From positions 1-18,244 of the forward strand of contig JAHKZS010000225.1 of assembly GCA_020626545.1 (NCBI GenBank): a stretch of 18,244 bases of DNA. Direction: 5' to 3'. A program made the position numbers and the translations under genes. This document shows, piece by piece, positions 1-7,194 of this stretch. This DNA is from a bacterium. GTDB taxonomy: Bacteria; Bacillota; Clostridia; Oscillospirales; Acutalibacteraceae. Numbering within the stretch: the stretch's first letter is position 1; each line of letters opens with the position of its first letter. Under the pieces are notes generated by a model. That model was given only the letters and a program-made list of their open reading frames with translations, ran no database searches and had not been told where the DNA came from.

Positions 1-1789
1 CGACCGCGCGTTTGACAGTTTAAAAATAAAAAAGGTTATTCTGCCCGAAGGGCTTATAAAAATCGGTATGCGTTCTTTCGGCGACTGTCCGATGAAGTCA
101 ATAGAATTCCCTTCGACTTTACAAACCATAGGCGAGCTCGCGTTTGTAGATTGTCCCTTAGAGTCGTTGACTTTCCCCGCTTCACTTAAAACTATCGGCA
201 AGAGAGCTTTCTGCTATTTCGACTGGGATGATGAGGATAACGGAAAAAAATCAACGCTTGTTTCGATAAATCTTAATGATGGGTTGGAAACTATCGCTAA
301 AGAAGCTTTTTCAGGAACAAGCTTAAAAACCGTAACTATTCCGTCAACAGTTAAAAAGATAGCGTACGACGCGTTTGAGTGTAAAAAGCTTACCAAATAT
401 ATTGTAGCTGAGTCGAGCCCTTATTATAGCGCGGACGACGGAATACTATACAACAAAAGTAAAACAAAGCTTATATGCGTTCCTAGCGGTAAAAAGCTTA
501 CCGGCAAATTTACCGTCGCCGACGGCGTACAGGAAATTAATAAATACACGTTTTCCAATAAAGGGATCACCGAATTGGTTTTACCCGACAGTGTAATAAA
601 GCTCGGCGAAGAAAGCTTTTACTCCTGTGAAAAGTTAAAAAGTGTTACCTTCGGCAGCGGTTTAAGAGAAATAGGCGAAAGCTGTTTCGAAAACTGCGAA
701 AAGCTTTCCAAAGTAAACTTTAATAAAGGACTTAAAACTATCGGCGAAAGAAGCTTTGCTAACTGCGGCTTAACTTCAATAGATTTAAAAGAAGGTTTAG
801 AAACAATAAAGAAAGAAGCGTTCTATATAAATAAGATAAAATCCGCTAAGCTTCCGAATACCGTAAAATATCTAAGTGGATTTGGTTCTACATATTTGGA
901 AGAAATAGACGTTCCCGCGTCTGTTGAAATAATCGGAGATGATTGTTTCTCGATGTGTTGGAATTTAAAAAGTATTAAGCTCCATAACGGCTTGAAGAAA
1001 ATCGGCGAAACCGCGTTCTTTTACTGTCCGATAAAAACTGTTAATATTCCCTCAACCGTAACTCATATAGACAGTGACGCGTTTGTGGAAACCAATCTTA
1101 AAGAGATAAAGCTACCCGCAAGTTTAAAGCATATTGAGATAGCGAAATCAACCTTCGGCTCTTTCCCGAAAACTCTTAAAAAGCTTACTGTCTCAAAATC
1201 AAATAAGTATTACAAAACTAAAGACGGAATTCTGTATAATAAAAAGATGAGCGAGGTTCGCTATTTAACGAGCCGCTACAGAAAGACCTATACTACGCCG
1301 AAATCCGTTAAAAGAATCGCGCCGGAGGCTTTTAACGACGCAGAAATTAAGAAGGTGATTGTAAGGGGAAAGGTTAAGACTATCCCGTGCGGCGCTTTCT
1401 CGAACGCCTATGTCGATACAGTTGTTTTCAAAAGGGGCGTAAGGACTATTAAGGGCGGCGCTTTCGACTTTTCTTATGTCGATACGGTAAGGCTGCCGAA
1501 TACTGTTAAAAAAATAAACGCGAGCGCGTTTTCCACTTGCAGTTTAAGAAAAATCAACATTCCGAAAAGCGTTAAGTCAATCGGAAGAGAAGCGTTTTTC
1601 GGTACAGATTTAGGCAAAATAACCGTACCTCCTACTGTTAAGAAAATCGGCAAGGACGCTATCGGCATTCTTTATGGCGAGTGCGGTACCTACGGCGGAG
1701 TAAATAAGAACACCGTAATAAGATGTAAAAAGAATTCCGCGGCGTACAAATACGCTAAGAAACAGAAAGTAAAATATGAGCTTTATTAA
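1..1789 (+). CDS. BspA-type leucine-rich-repeat surface protein, 5' partial
   Basis: The frame is open from base 2, so the gene begins upstream of the window and the first internal ATG (68) is not its start; about 595 codons are visible. Nearly all of it is LRR_5/BspA repeats of roughly 23 residues with the pattern 'L..I.IP.SVK.IG..AF', for example IPSTVKKIAYDAF and IPKSVKSIGREAF. Two insertions of the 'YY...DGILYNK' type (near bases 420 and 1210) are usual in this family. The protein ends in a YKYAKK-type cap, as BspA-like repeat blocks normally do. Such proteins are generally secreted or surface-exposed and used for adhesion or binding. The signal peptide and any cell-wall anchor would lie in the missing N-terminus, so secretion is inferred. 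It converges on the putative anti-sigma gene, which carries the same repeat type and the same cap. Confidence 0.9.
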   Translation, partial: DRAFDSLKIKKVILPEGLIKIGMRSFGDCPMKSIEFPSTLQTIGELAFVDCPLESLTFPASLKTIGKRAFCYFDWDDEDNGKKSTLVSINLNDGLETIAKEAFSGTSLKTVTIPSTVKKIAYDAFECKKLTKYIVAESSPYYSADDGILYNKSKTKLICVPSGKKLTGKFTVADGVQEINKYTFSNKGITELVLPDSVIKLGEESFYSCEKLKSVTFGSGLREIGESCFENCEKLSKVNFNKGLKTIGERSFANCGLTSIDLKEGLETIKKEAFYINKIKSAKLPNTVKYLSGFGSTYLEEIDVPASVEIIGDDCFSMCWNLKSIKLHNGLKKIGETAFFYCPIKTVNIPSTVTHIDSDAFVETNLKEIKLPASLKHIEIAKSTFGSFPKTLKKLTVSKSNKYYKTKDGILYNKKMSEVRYLTSRYRKTYTTPKSVKRIAPEAFNDAEIKKVIVRGKVKTIPCGAFSNAYVDTVVFKRGVRTIKGGAFDFSYVDTVRLPNTVKKINASAFSTCSLRKINIPKSVKSIGREAFFGTDLGKITVPPTVKKIGKDAIGILYGECGTYGGVNKNTVIRCKKNSAAYKYAKKQKVKYELY

Positions 1790-1796
1790 AACATTA

Positions 1797-1819
1797 AGGG
1801 ACTGTGAAAAACAGTCCCT
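1797..1819 (+). terminator. Hairpin just after the LRR gene, weak T-tract
   Basis: A perfect 9-bp stem (AGGGACTGT / ACAGTCCCT) with a GAAAA loop starts eight bases after the stop codon. No T-run follows it on the plus strand, so it may act as an RNA 3'-end stabiliser or a weak terminator rather than a standard intrinsic terminator. Confidence 0.45.
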
Positions 1820-1907
1820 AAGATGTCTGTATGAAAAAGGATGATAATCTCATACCAAGCTAAACAGACTAAAAAGCGCATAAGTTTTAAAAATTACATT
1901 TTTGGAG

Positions 1908-1931
1908 AATGGGGAGGCTATACCCATTTTT
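1908..1931 (+). terminator. Small hairpin with T-run
   Basis: A 6-bp stem AATGGG/CCCATT with a 9-base loop is followed by TTTTT on the plus strand. It is a possible second-line terminator for the LRR gene. The stem is short, so support is modest. Confidence 0.35.
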
Positions 1932-1954
1932 AACAATATCGCATATTCTCGGCA

Positions 1955-2010
1955 AAAATAGGAGCCGTGAAGAATGAAGCCAATACTTCATTCCTTCACA
2001 GCTCCTTTTT
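1955..2010. terminator. Strong bidirectional terminator between convergent genes
   Basis: The arms at 1960-1979 and 1986-2006 pair over about 20 bp (aggagc..gtgaag..aatgaag) with one mismatch and one bulged base around a 6-base loop. TTTTT follows on the plus side and an A-run (1955-1959) precedes it, giving a T-run on the minus strand. It begins five bases beyond the stop of the minus-strand anti-sigma gene and also faces the LRR gene. The rest of 1790-2014 contains two weaker hairpins and no gene that I can support. Confidence 0.85.
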
Positions 2011-2014
2011 AATC

Positions 2015-4516
2015 CTACTTAATTTTAATCTTGACAAGCTTTGTGATTGTTTTTGCTTCGTAGGTTGAATTTTCGCTTGCGGTTATCTTGAGTTTAATGC
2101 TGTAAGTCTTTTTACTGTATTTGCCTTTTGTAAATGTTACCGCTCCTGTGGATTTGTTTACCTTAATCTTTTTAAAGATTTTTGAGCTGGTGCCGTTTTT
2201 TAGCTTTACTATTTTTAACTTGGTAACTTTATTTTTAATAGTTAACGGTTTTACGGTAATGCTTTTTGCTTTTAGTTTTTTAGCCTTTACCGATATTTTT
2301 TTGGCGGTTATTTTAATCGTGTTATTGCTTTTAACATCAAGATGTTTTGTATCGGGCTCGAAAGCTTCGGTAGCTTTGGCGGTGCGGTTTAACGCGTAAA
2401 AGGCTTTATACAGCATTTGCTTTATTTTATCCGAATAAAGCTCCCTATAGTTTTCGCTTAGCTGTTGAACGGTGTAGTTATAAATTTCCTCGACTTCATC
2501 CGTCGTATTTATTGAGAAAAGCCTATATGTGTCGAGGAGGGTGTTGGTCGGTTCAAACCACCAAGCGAGATAATAATCCGAAAGCCAATCGCCGATTAGT
2601 TCAACAGGATTATCGTTCGGGCAAAGATAAGTTCCGTAGGATTTGCCCTTAGATGTGAATTGAAAATGCGGGCCGTAAGAGGAACTGCTTTTTGCCCAGA
2701 CGGCTTCGTATTGGAATTTTTCATAGTCAATCGGGTTTTCTACAATCTCTTTAGTAAGCTTTAACGTATCGCCTATACATTCTTTACCAAGAGTACATTC
2801 AACTGTGACGTTACCGTTTAAGCCTGAAAACATAATGAGGTAGGATTTATCGCCCCTGAGTTTCCCTGGCATAGTTTCAGATTTGTTGAGCTTGTCGAGG
2901 TCATAGTAAAAAATTCCTTTAGTGTATTCATTACAAAGTTCGTACTTTCCCTGCCATTTAAAGAAAGAATCGCCCTTTCTTTCGTAAATATGACAGAACA
3001 CCTGCTTGCCGAAATCAACGCCGTTTGTATCGAAAAACAGACAGTTTTTAAGTACCTCGCGTTGAGGCTCGGCGTTGAAAATATTTGCGATGTAAGCGGA
3101 ACCTATTATATCAAATTCTACGGCTTCTTTTATAGAGTAAACTTCGTTATTGTAAAGAATACAGTAACCTGTTTTATTGTATTTTTCGCTCAATAAAGTG
3201 TCTGAATTGAATTTATAGTTACCGACTATCTCGCTGCACTTGTTTTCAATATCGCTTTCGATATGAAAAGCTTTTCTCTCGTTGTCGATTTTATAGAATT
3301 TAATATTGTAGATATTATCCGCGTTGAATTCGGATACAATATTTTGCGCGCCGATTGAGGTTATATAACTGTTCAGCGTTTTACAAAGCTTCTCGGTTTC
3401 GGGATCGGGCTCTTGCGGCGCGGGCTCTGTAGTTGCAGGCGTTGTTTCGTCTGTTTCTTGAATATTTCCCAAACTTCTGAAATTCACATTTGACTTTTTG
3501 GCGTAATTATAAGCCGCGGTGTTTGTGTAACCGATTATTGTATTGAGGCTGTCGCTGAACGCGTTATAGCCTATAAGCTTTATATTTTTTCCGAATTTAG
3601 CTGTAGTGAGTTTTTTACAGCTTTGAAAAGCGCACCGTCCTACGGTTCTTACGTTTTCGGGAATATCAACGCTCTTTAACGCTGTAAACATAAACGCCCT
3701 GTCATTAATGCGTACAAGCGACTTCGGCATACTAACCGAGGTGAGATTGTTGCAAGCCTTAAACGCTCCTTGGGCTATGGTTTCGACGCCTTCGGGAATA
3801 ATTACTTCATTAATATATTTGTTACACGTAAACGCGTATTCGTCTATACCGACTATTCTGTAGCCGTCAATTTCCGACGGAATTATAAGTTTTGATTCAC
3901 TGCCGATATAATTGACAATGTTTGCTGTATTTTTGCTAAGCGGTAAATATAGATAGTCGCCCTTAATAACTTCGTTAGGATTGTAGGTCTCGACCTGCTT
4001 TTTCGAGTTAGAGGGTTGGATTAGGTTATTTGAGGGAGATGTAGGATAGGTCGCTTTGTCAACTAAATTCATTGACTTAACCTCTTGTTCCTGAGGTTCG
4101 GTCGTGATTATATCGTTATCGGGTTTCTCGGCTTTTTCTTCGTTGGTTTTTATAGTTTTAATCTTCCTGTTCTCTTTTACCGAGGAACGCTTTATCAGCG
4201 ATACTGAAGAAGACTCTTCCGTCGAAGTTTCAGCGGTATATACGGCGGCTTTAGCTTGGGGAACGGGTTTGTTGTCGCCGATAATCACCTTGCCGATATT
4301 GTTGAATAAGCTTCCGCCCGAGAGGGCGTTTATTCCGAAAGCTGATATAACCGCGGTTAAGGATATCATAGCCGCTATGAGCAGCACCTTTTTATATGAC
4401 TTTTTAGGCGGCTTTTTTACCGCCGCTTTTTCCTGAATACTATTCCAAGCTTTTTGTTTTTGAATATCGTCGGGGTTAAGTTTATCGAATAGACTTTTAA
4501 TTTCTTTATCAGTCAT
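2015..4516 (-). CDS. Large transmembrane putative anti-sigma factor with extracellular BspA-like LRR and Ig-like domains
   Basis: The protein has 833 residues. Residues 1-40 form a charged cytoplasmic segment of the kind found on Clostridia anti-sigma partners (start MTDKEIKSLFDKLNPDD). Residues 43-65 are a single membrane span. Residues 85-180 are a low-complexity Ser/Thr/Glu/Pro linker. Residues about 195-348 are BspA-type LRRs (IPEGVETIAQGAF, IPENVRTVGRCAF) closed by a YNYAKK cap. A Thr/Pro linker (351-375) leads to an aromatic domain (about 376-720) that I do not recognise and that holds nine cysteines. The last 100 residues are a Lys/Thr/Val-rich beta domain resembling Ig-like or cadherin-like tails. 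The ATG directly follows the TAA of the ECF sigma gene, and the site GGAGGG lies inside the sigma gene, so translation is probably coupled. The anti-sigma role is inferred from this pairing and from the topology. A membrane LRR protein merely co-transcribed with sigma is the alternative. Confidence 0.85.
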   Translation of the reverse strand: MTDKEIKSLFDKLNPDDIQKQKAWNSIQEKAAVKKPPKKSYKKVLLIAAMISLTAVISAFGINALSGGSLFNNIGKVIIGDNKPVPQAKAAVYTAETSTEESSSVSLIKRSSVKENRKIKTIKTNEEKAEKPDNDIITTEPQEQEVKSMNLVDKATYPTSPSNNLIQPSNSKKQVETYNPNEVIKGDYLYLPLSKNTANIVNYIGSESKLIIPSEIDGYRIVGIDEYAFTCNKYINEVIIPEGVETIAQGAFKACNNLTSVSMPKSLVRINDRAFMFTALKSVDIPENVRTVGRCAFQSCKKLTTAKFGKNIKLIGYNAFSDSLNTIIGYTNTAAYNYAKKSNVNFRSLGNIQETDETTPATTEPAPQEPDPETEKLCKTLNSYITSIGAQNIVSEFNADNIYNIKFYKIDNERKAFHIESDIENKCSEIVGNYKFNSDTLLSEKYNKTGYCILYNNEVYSIKEAVEFDIIGSAYIANIFNAEPQREVLKNCLFFDTNGVDFGKQVFCHIYERKGDSFFKWQGKYELCNEYTKGIFYYDLDKLNKSETMPGKLRGDKSYLIMFSGLNGNVTVECTLGKECIGDTLKLTKEIVENPIDYEKFQYEAVWAKSSSSYGPHFQFTSKGKSYGTYLCPNDNPVELIGDWLSDYYLAWWFEPTNTLLDTYRLFSINTTDEVEEIYNYTVQQLSENYRELYSDKIKQMLYKAFYALNRTAKATEAFEPDTKHLDVKSNNTIKITAKKISVKAKKLKAKSITVKPLTIKNKVTKLKIVKLKNGTSSKIFKKIKVNKSTGAVTFTKGKYSKKTYSIKLKITASENSTYEAKTITKLVKIKIK

Positions 4517-4975
4517 TTAATAGCCCTCCTTTTCTAAGATTTCTTTGAGCTTTTTCCGTCCGTTTGAGAGTCTTGTCTGGATTGTGCTTTCGCTTATGTT
4601 AAGCAGCTTAGATATTTCTTTAGCTTTATAACCCTCGTAATAGTATAAGTAAAGAATCTCGCTGTATTTTTCGGGAAGCTTTAGAATTATTGGTAAAATA
4701 TTTTCGCTGTTCGAGCCGCTTTCCTGTTCGGGAATCTCTCCGAGGTCAACATTTTTATTCCAGAAGCTTTTTATTATATCCTTACATTGATTTTTAGCAG
4801 AAGTTATAAACCAAGCCTTTTCGTGTTCAATGTTTTTAAAATTTGGTTTCTTTTCTAAATATTTTAGGAATATAGTTTGCGATACGTCCTCTGCGTCGGC
4901 GGGGTTCTTTAAATACAAAAGCGCTATGCGGTATATCCGATTGTATTGTCTGTCAAATACTTCTTTTGTATCCAT
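4517..4975 (-). CDS. ECF (sigma-70 family) RNA polymerase sigma factor
   Basis: At 152 residues this is a normal size for an ECF sigma factor. Region 2 covers about residues 8-70 (YNRIYRIALLYLKNPADAED then VSQTIFLKYL), where the DAED motif is typical. Region 4 covers about 93-148, with LPEKYSEILYLYYYEGYKAK followed by a helix-turn-helix (EISKLLNISESTIQTRLSNG). No extra C-terminal domain is present. It would direct RNA polymerase to a small regulon and be held at the membrane by the protein encoded immediately downstream with zero intergenic bases. The start is supported by AAAGGAGGT at 4982-4990, seven or eight bases upstream. Only about 50 bases separate its start from the terminator of the upstream HAD gene. 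A CGTCTA motif in that gap resembles an ECF -10 element, but no convincing AAC-type -35 element is seen, so self-activation is unproven. Confidence 0.95.
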   Translation of the reverse strand: MDTKEVFDRQYNRIYRIALLYLKNPADAEDVSQTIFLKYLEKKPNFKNIEHEKAWFITSAKNQCKDIIKSFWNKNVDLGEIPEQESGSNSENILPIILKLPEKYSEILYLYYYEGYKAKEISKLLNISESTIQTRLSNGRKKLKEILEKEGY

Positions 4976-5024
4976 TTTCTAACCTCCTTTGCTTATTAAA
5001 CGATTGTAGACGCAAAAATATCCT

Positions 5025-5054
5025 AAAAAACGGACAAATATTTTAATTTGTCCG
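5025..5054 (-). terminator. Intrinsic terminator overlapping the stop of the HAD gene
   Basis: A perfect 9-bp stem CGGACAAAT/ATTTGTCCG with a 6-base loop is followed on the minus strand by six T residues. The HAD stop codon (5043-5045) lies within this hairpin. Confidence 0.85.
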
Positions 5055-5609
5055 CTTTTTCCAATCTTCTATTTTACCGCCTTTTACCATAAAGGCTTTT
5101 TTGCTGATTTCGGCGAGGGGGGAGTCGCTGTAGCTGTCGGAGTAAAATTCGTCGATTTCGCCGTTGTAGTTCTCGTGAAACAGTCTCACCTTTTCTTTTC
5201 CGTGACAGTTTATTCCCGAGTATTTACCTGTATGTATGTCCACCTTAGAAGCGGTCAGGTTCTTTATACCTAGCCTATCGCAAATTGGTTTAAGCAGAAA
5301 TTCGGGCGACGCCGAGATTATTATATCGTCGTCCTTTCGCTGATTAAGATACCAATCTTTAATCTTCTTCTCGTGGGTATCCCAAAAATCTTTAATATCA
5401 GTTTCGGGATTTATTTTCGTCAAAAACCGGTACATAACCTCTTTCATTTCGGTTTTTGTGCCTTTTTTAAAGAGGTAGAATCTTGAATAAGCCCGTATCA
5501 GCGACGGAAGAAATTTTATTATTGACGGGTGCTTTCTAAGGCTGAAAAGGTAAAAATCCGCCGTAGAATCGCCCTTATAAATCGTGTTGTCGAAATCGTA
5601 AACGTTCAT
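5043..5609 (-). CDS. HAD-superfamily (HAD-IB, SerB-like) phosphatase
   Basis: This 188-residue protein should be a cytoplasmic phosphohydrolase of the haloacid dehalogenase superfamily. Motif I is YDFDNT, with nucleophile Asp5 and acid/base Asp7. Motif II is Ser99 in IIISAS. Motif III is a lysine in HGKEK (Lys138 or Lys140). Motif IV is the acidic DEFYSDSYSD stretch (Asp158, Asp162), which would bind Mg2+. A helical cap insertion (about 15-90) between motifs I and II is the C1 layout of HAD-IB enzymes such as phosphoserine phosphatase. The physiological substrate cannot be read from the sequence; phosphoserine, a phospholipid head-group or another small phosphate ester are all possible. No strong ribosome site is seen before the ATG, but the DFDNT motif so near the start leaves little room for another choice. 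It has its own promoter and terminator and so looks monocistronic. Confidence 0.92.
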   Translation of the reverse strand: MNVYDFDNTIYKGDSTADFYLFSLRKHPSIIKFLPSLIRAYSRFYLFKKGTKTEMKEVMYRFLTKINPETDIKDFWDTHEKKIKDWYLNQRKDDDIIISASPEFLLKPICDRLGIKNLTASKVDIHTGKYSGINCHGKEKVRLFHENYNGEIDEFYSDSYSDSPLAEISKKAFMVKGGKIEDWKKRTN

Positions 5610-5642
5610 AATCTATGTTTAAACCCGCTTTCTTATACGGCT

Positions 5643-5671
5643 ATTATAATCTAAATTCTGCCTAAAGTAAA
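5643..5671 (-). promoter_or_regulatory. Sigma-A-type promoter of the HAD gene
   Basis: On the minus strand TTTACT (5671-5666) and a perfect TATAAT (5648-5643) are separated by 17 bp, about 35 bases ahead of the HAD start. It is arranged back-to-back with the plus-strand promoter at 5692-5720. Confidence 0.65.
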
Positions 5672-5691
5672 CAATTTCCTTAATATATCCC

Positions 5692-5720
5692 TTGTTAAAA
5701 ACACGTTTTTATAGTAAAAT
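5692..5720 (+). promoter_or_regulatory. Sigma-A-type promoter of the 5757-7722 operon
   Basis: TTGTTA and TAAAAT are separated by 17 bp. Transcription would start near 5727, giving a leader of about 30 bases before the GTG start at 5757. Confidence 0.65.
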
Positions 5721-5756
5721 GGGTAATATAATGGGGAAGTTTTTGGAGCGTTTAAA

Positions 5757-6611
5757 GTGTTTGGTTATATTAAGATTTTTAAAAGTGAATTGCTCGTGCG
5801 TGAGTACGAGGCGTATAAATCCGTGTACTGCGGATTGTGTAAGGCTATGGGCAAGGAGTATTCCTTTCTCTCACGGCTTACGCTTAGCTACGATTGTACT
5901 TTTTACGCTATGTTTCTTATGTCGCTTAAAAGAAGCTGTAACGGCTTCGAGAGCGGAAGGTGCCGTTTTAACCCCTTTAAAAAATGCTCCTACTGTAAAT
6001 GTGAAAGCGACGCTTTGTCCAAGGCGGCGGCTGTCAGTGTGATACTGTCGTACTACAAGGTGGTTGACGATATTAACGACAGCGGTTTTTTAAAGCGGAC
6101 GGCGCTAAAAATCGTTAAACCGTTTTTCTCGCGTTGGCGTAAAAAAGCCGCAAAGCGTTATCCCGAAATCGATAAGCTCGCCGAAAAAATGCTCAGCTCT
6201 CAGCTTAACGCCGAGAAATCTCCCGGCTGTTCGCTCGATATGGCGGCTGATCCCACGGCTGAATTTTTGGCTTCTCTGCTGGAGTTAGAGGGCAGCGGTG
6301 ACGACGCGAGGATTTATCGTCAGATAGGTTACGGCTTAGGACGGTTTATCTACCTTGCCGACGCCGCGGACGATTACATTAAAGACGTTAAATCGAACTC
6401 GTTTAACCCGTTTAAACAGTATAAAGATAATCTAAAAGAGGTTATGAACAACAATTTATCCTCCTCGCTCGCTATGACCTACGACGCGTATAATCTGCTC
6501 GATTTGGTGGATTTTAAGGGGATAATTGACAACGTAATTCTGAAAGGGCTGCCGACTGTTCAGTCCGAAATTATAGAAAAATTCGAGGTGGAATATGAAA
6601 AATCCTTATGA
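5757..6611 (+). CDS. DUF5685-like Cys-rich helical protein with aspartate-rich motifs
   Basis: The protein has 284 residues, starts at a GTG preceded by GGAG (5745-5748), and has no signal peptide or membrane span. The opening [18 protein letters not shown] followed by YCGLC matches my recollection of the DUF5685 family, which has no established function. Eight cysteines lie in the first third (25, 28, 47, 61, 69, 77, 80, 82), including CxxC and CxxCxC groups that could bind a metal. Two acidic motifs on helical stretches stand out: DDIND (104-108, a DDxxD pattern) and a cluster with Asp202, Asp205, Asp206 and Asp210. They are about 100 residues apart, as in all-alpha isoprenoid synthases of similar length. 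Its 3' end overlaps the J-domain gene by 17 bp, so the two products are probably made together. Enzyme activity is conjecture; the family call is moderately secure. Confidence 0.88.
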   Translation: MFGYIKIFKSELLVREYEAYKSVYCGLCKAMGKEYSFLSRLTLSYDCTFYAMFLMSLKRSCNGFESGRCRFNPFKKCSYCKCESDALSKAAAVSVILSYYKVVDDINDSGFLKRTALKIVKPFFSRWRKKAAKRYPEIDKLAEKMLSSQLNAEKSPGCSLDMAADPTAEFLASLLELEGSGDDARIYRQIGYGLGRFIYLADAADDYIKDVKSNSFNPFKQYKDNLKEVMNNNLSSSLAMTYDAYNLLDLVDFKGIIDNVILKGLPTVQSEIIEKFEVEYEKSL

Positions 6612-7185
6612 AGTGCTCGGAGTATCTCCGACAGCGAGTGAAACCGAAATCAAAGCCGCTTACAGAAATCTCGCTAAAAAATATCATCCCGATAATTATA
6701 CTGACAGCCCTCTAGCGGATGTTGCCGAGGAGAAGATGAAGGAGATTAACGAGGCTTACGACGAGATTATGAACGCCAAGAAAAACGGCGGTTCCGCTTC
6801 CTCGAACGGCGCTTATACTAATACGAATACCTCCTCGCATTACTACAATGTCCGTATGCTTATTCAGCAGAATCGTTTGGATGAGGCTGAGCGTATTCTT
6901 GACTCGGAAACAGGTCCAGACCATACAGCCGAGTGGTACTTTTTACGCGGAATGTGCTATTACCGCAGAGGTTGGATGCAACAGGCTGTTCAGTATTTCC
7001 AGCGCGCTAATCAGATGGAGCCGAATAATATGGAATACCGTCAGGCTCTTGAAAATATGACCAGACAGCAGAGCTACGGTTTTGGCGGATATAATACTCC
7101 CGCGGGAGGCGCGGATGGTTGCGGAACTTGCGATATTTGCGCCGGAGCTATGTGTCTTAACTGCCTTTGTAACTGTTGCAGATAG
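6595..7185 (+). CDS. J-domain (DnaJ-like) protein with TPR-like region and C-terminal cysteine cluster
   Basis: This 196-residue protein opens with a J domain (1-62), [20 protein letters not shown], with the catalytic HPD motif at 31-33, so it should stimulate ATP hydrolysis by DnaK. It lacks the Gly/Phe, zinc-finger and substrate-binding domains of true DnaJ. A Gly/Ser/Asn/Thr linker (64-82) leads to a helical region (about 83-155) with a TPR look ([20 protein letters not shown]). The last 21 residues carry eight cysteines (176, 179, 182, 187, 190, 192, 194, 195), which is compatible with a metal site. The start is fixed by GAGGTGG at 6585-6591 and overlaps the end of the upstream gene by 17 bp. 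It is most likely a specialised co-chaperone for a client encoded in this operon; the client is unknown. Confidence 0.95.
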   Translation: MKNPYEVLGVSPTASETEIKAAYRNLAKKYHPDNYTDSPLADVAEEKMKEINEAYDEIMNAKKNGGSASSNGAYTNTNTSSHYYNVRMLIQQNRLDEAERILDSETGPDHTAEWYFLRGMCYYRRGWMQQAVQYFQRANQMEPNNMEYRQALENMTRQQSYGFGGYNTPAGGADGCGTCDICAGAMCLNCLCNCCR

Positions 7186-7194
7186 GCGGAAGTT

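Noticed and set aside
68..70. ATG at 68 as the start of the LRR gene.
   Set aside because: The frame is open to the window edge and the upstream codons encode the same LRR repeat pattern, so the gene is truncated by the window rather than starting here.
1..1789. Regular repeated sequence that might be a CRISPR array or tandem DNA repeat.
   Set aside because: The periodicity is at the protein level (about 23-residue LRRs) and the DNA copies are divergent, with no identical repeats and spacers.
2121..4436. Plus-strand hydrophobic open frames opposite the anti-sigma gene.
   Set aside because: The hydrophobic look comes from the antisense of Lys-rich codons; no ribosome sites or family features are seen.
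5692..6042. Open frame of 116 codons overlapping the promoter and start of the DUF5685-like gene.
   Set aside because: It begins inside the promoter, has no ribosome site and yields no recognisable protein; the overlapping frame has the coherent helical, cysteine-motif protein.
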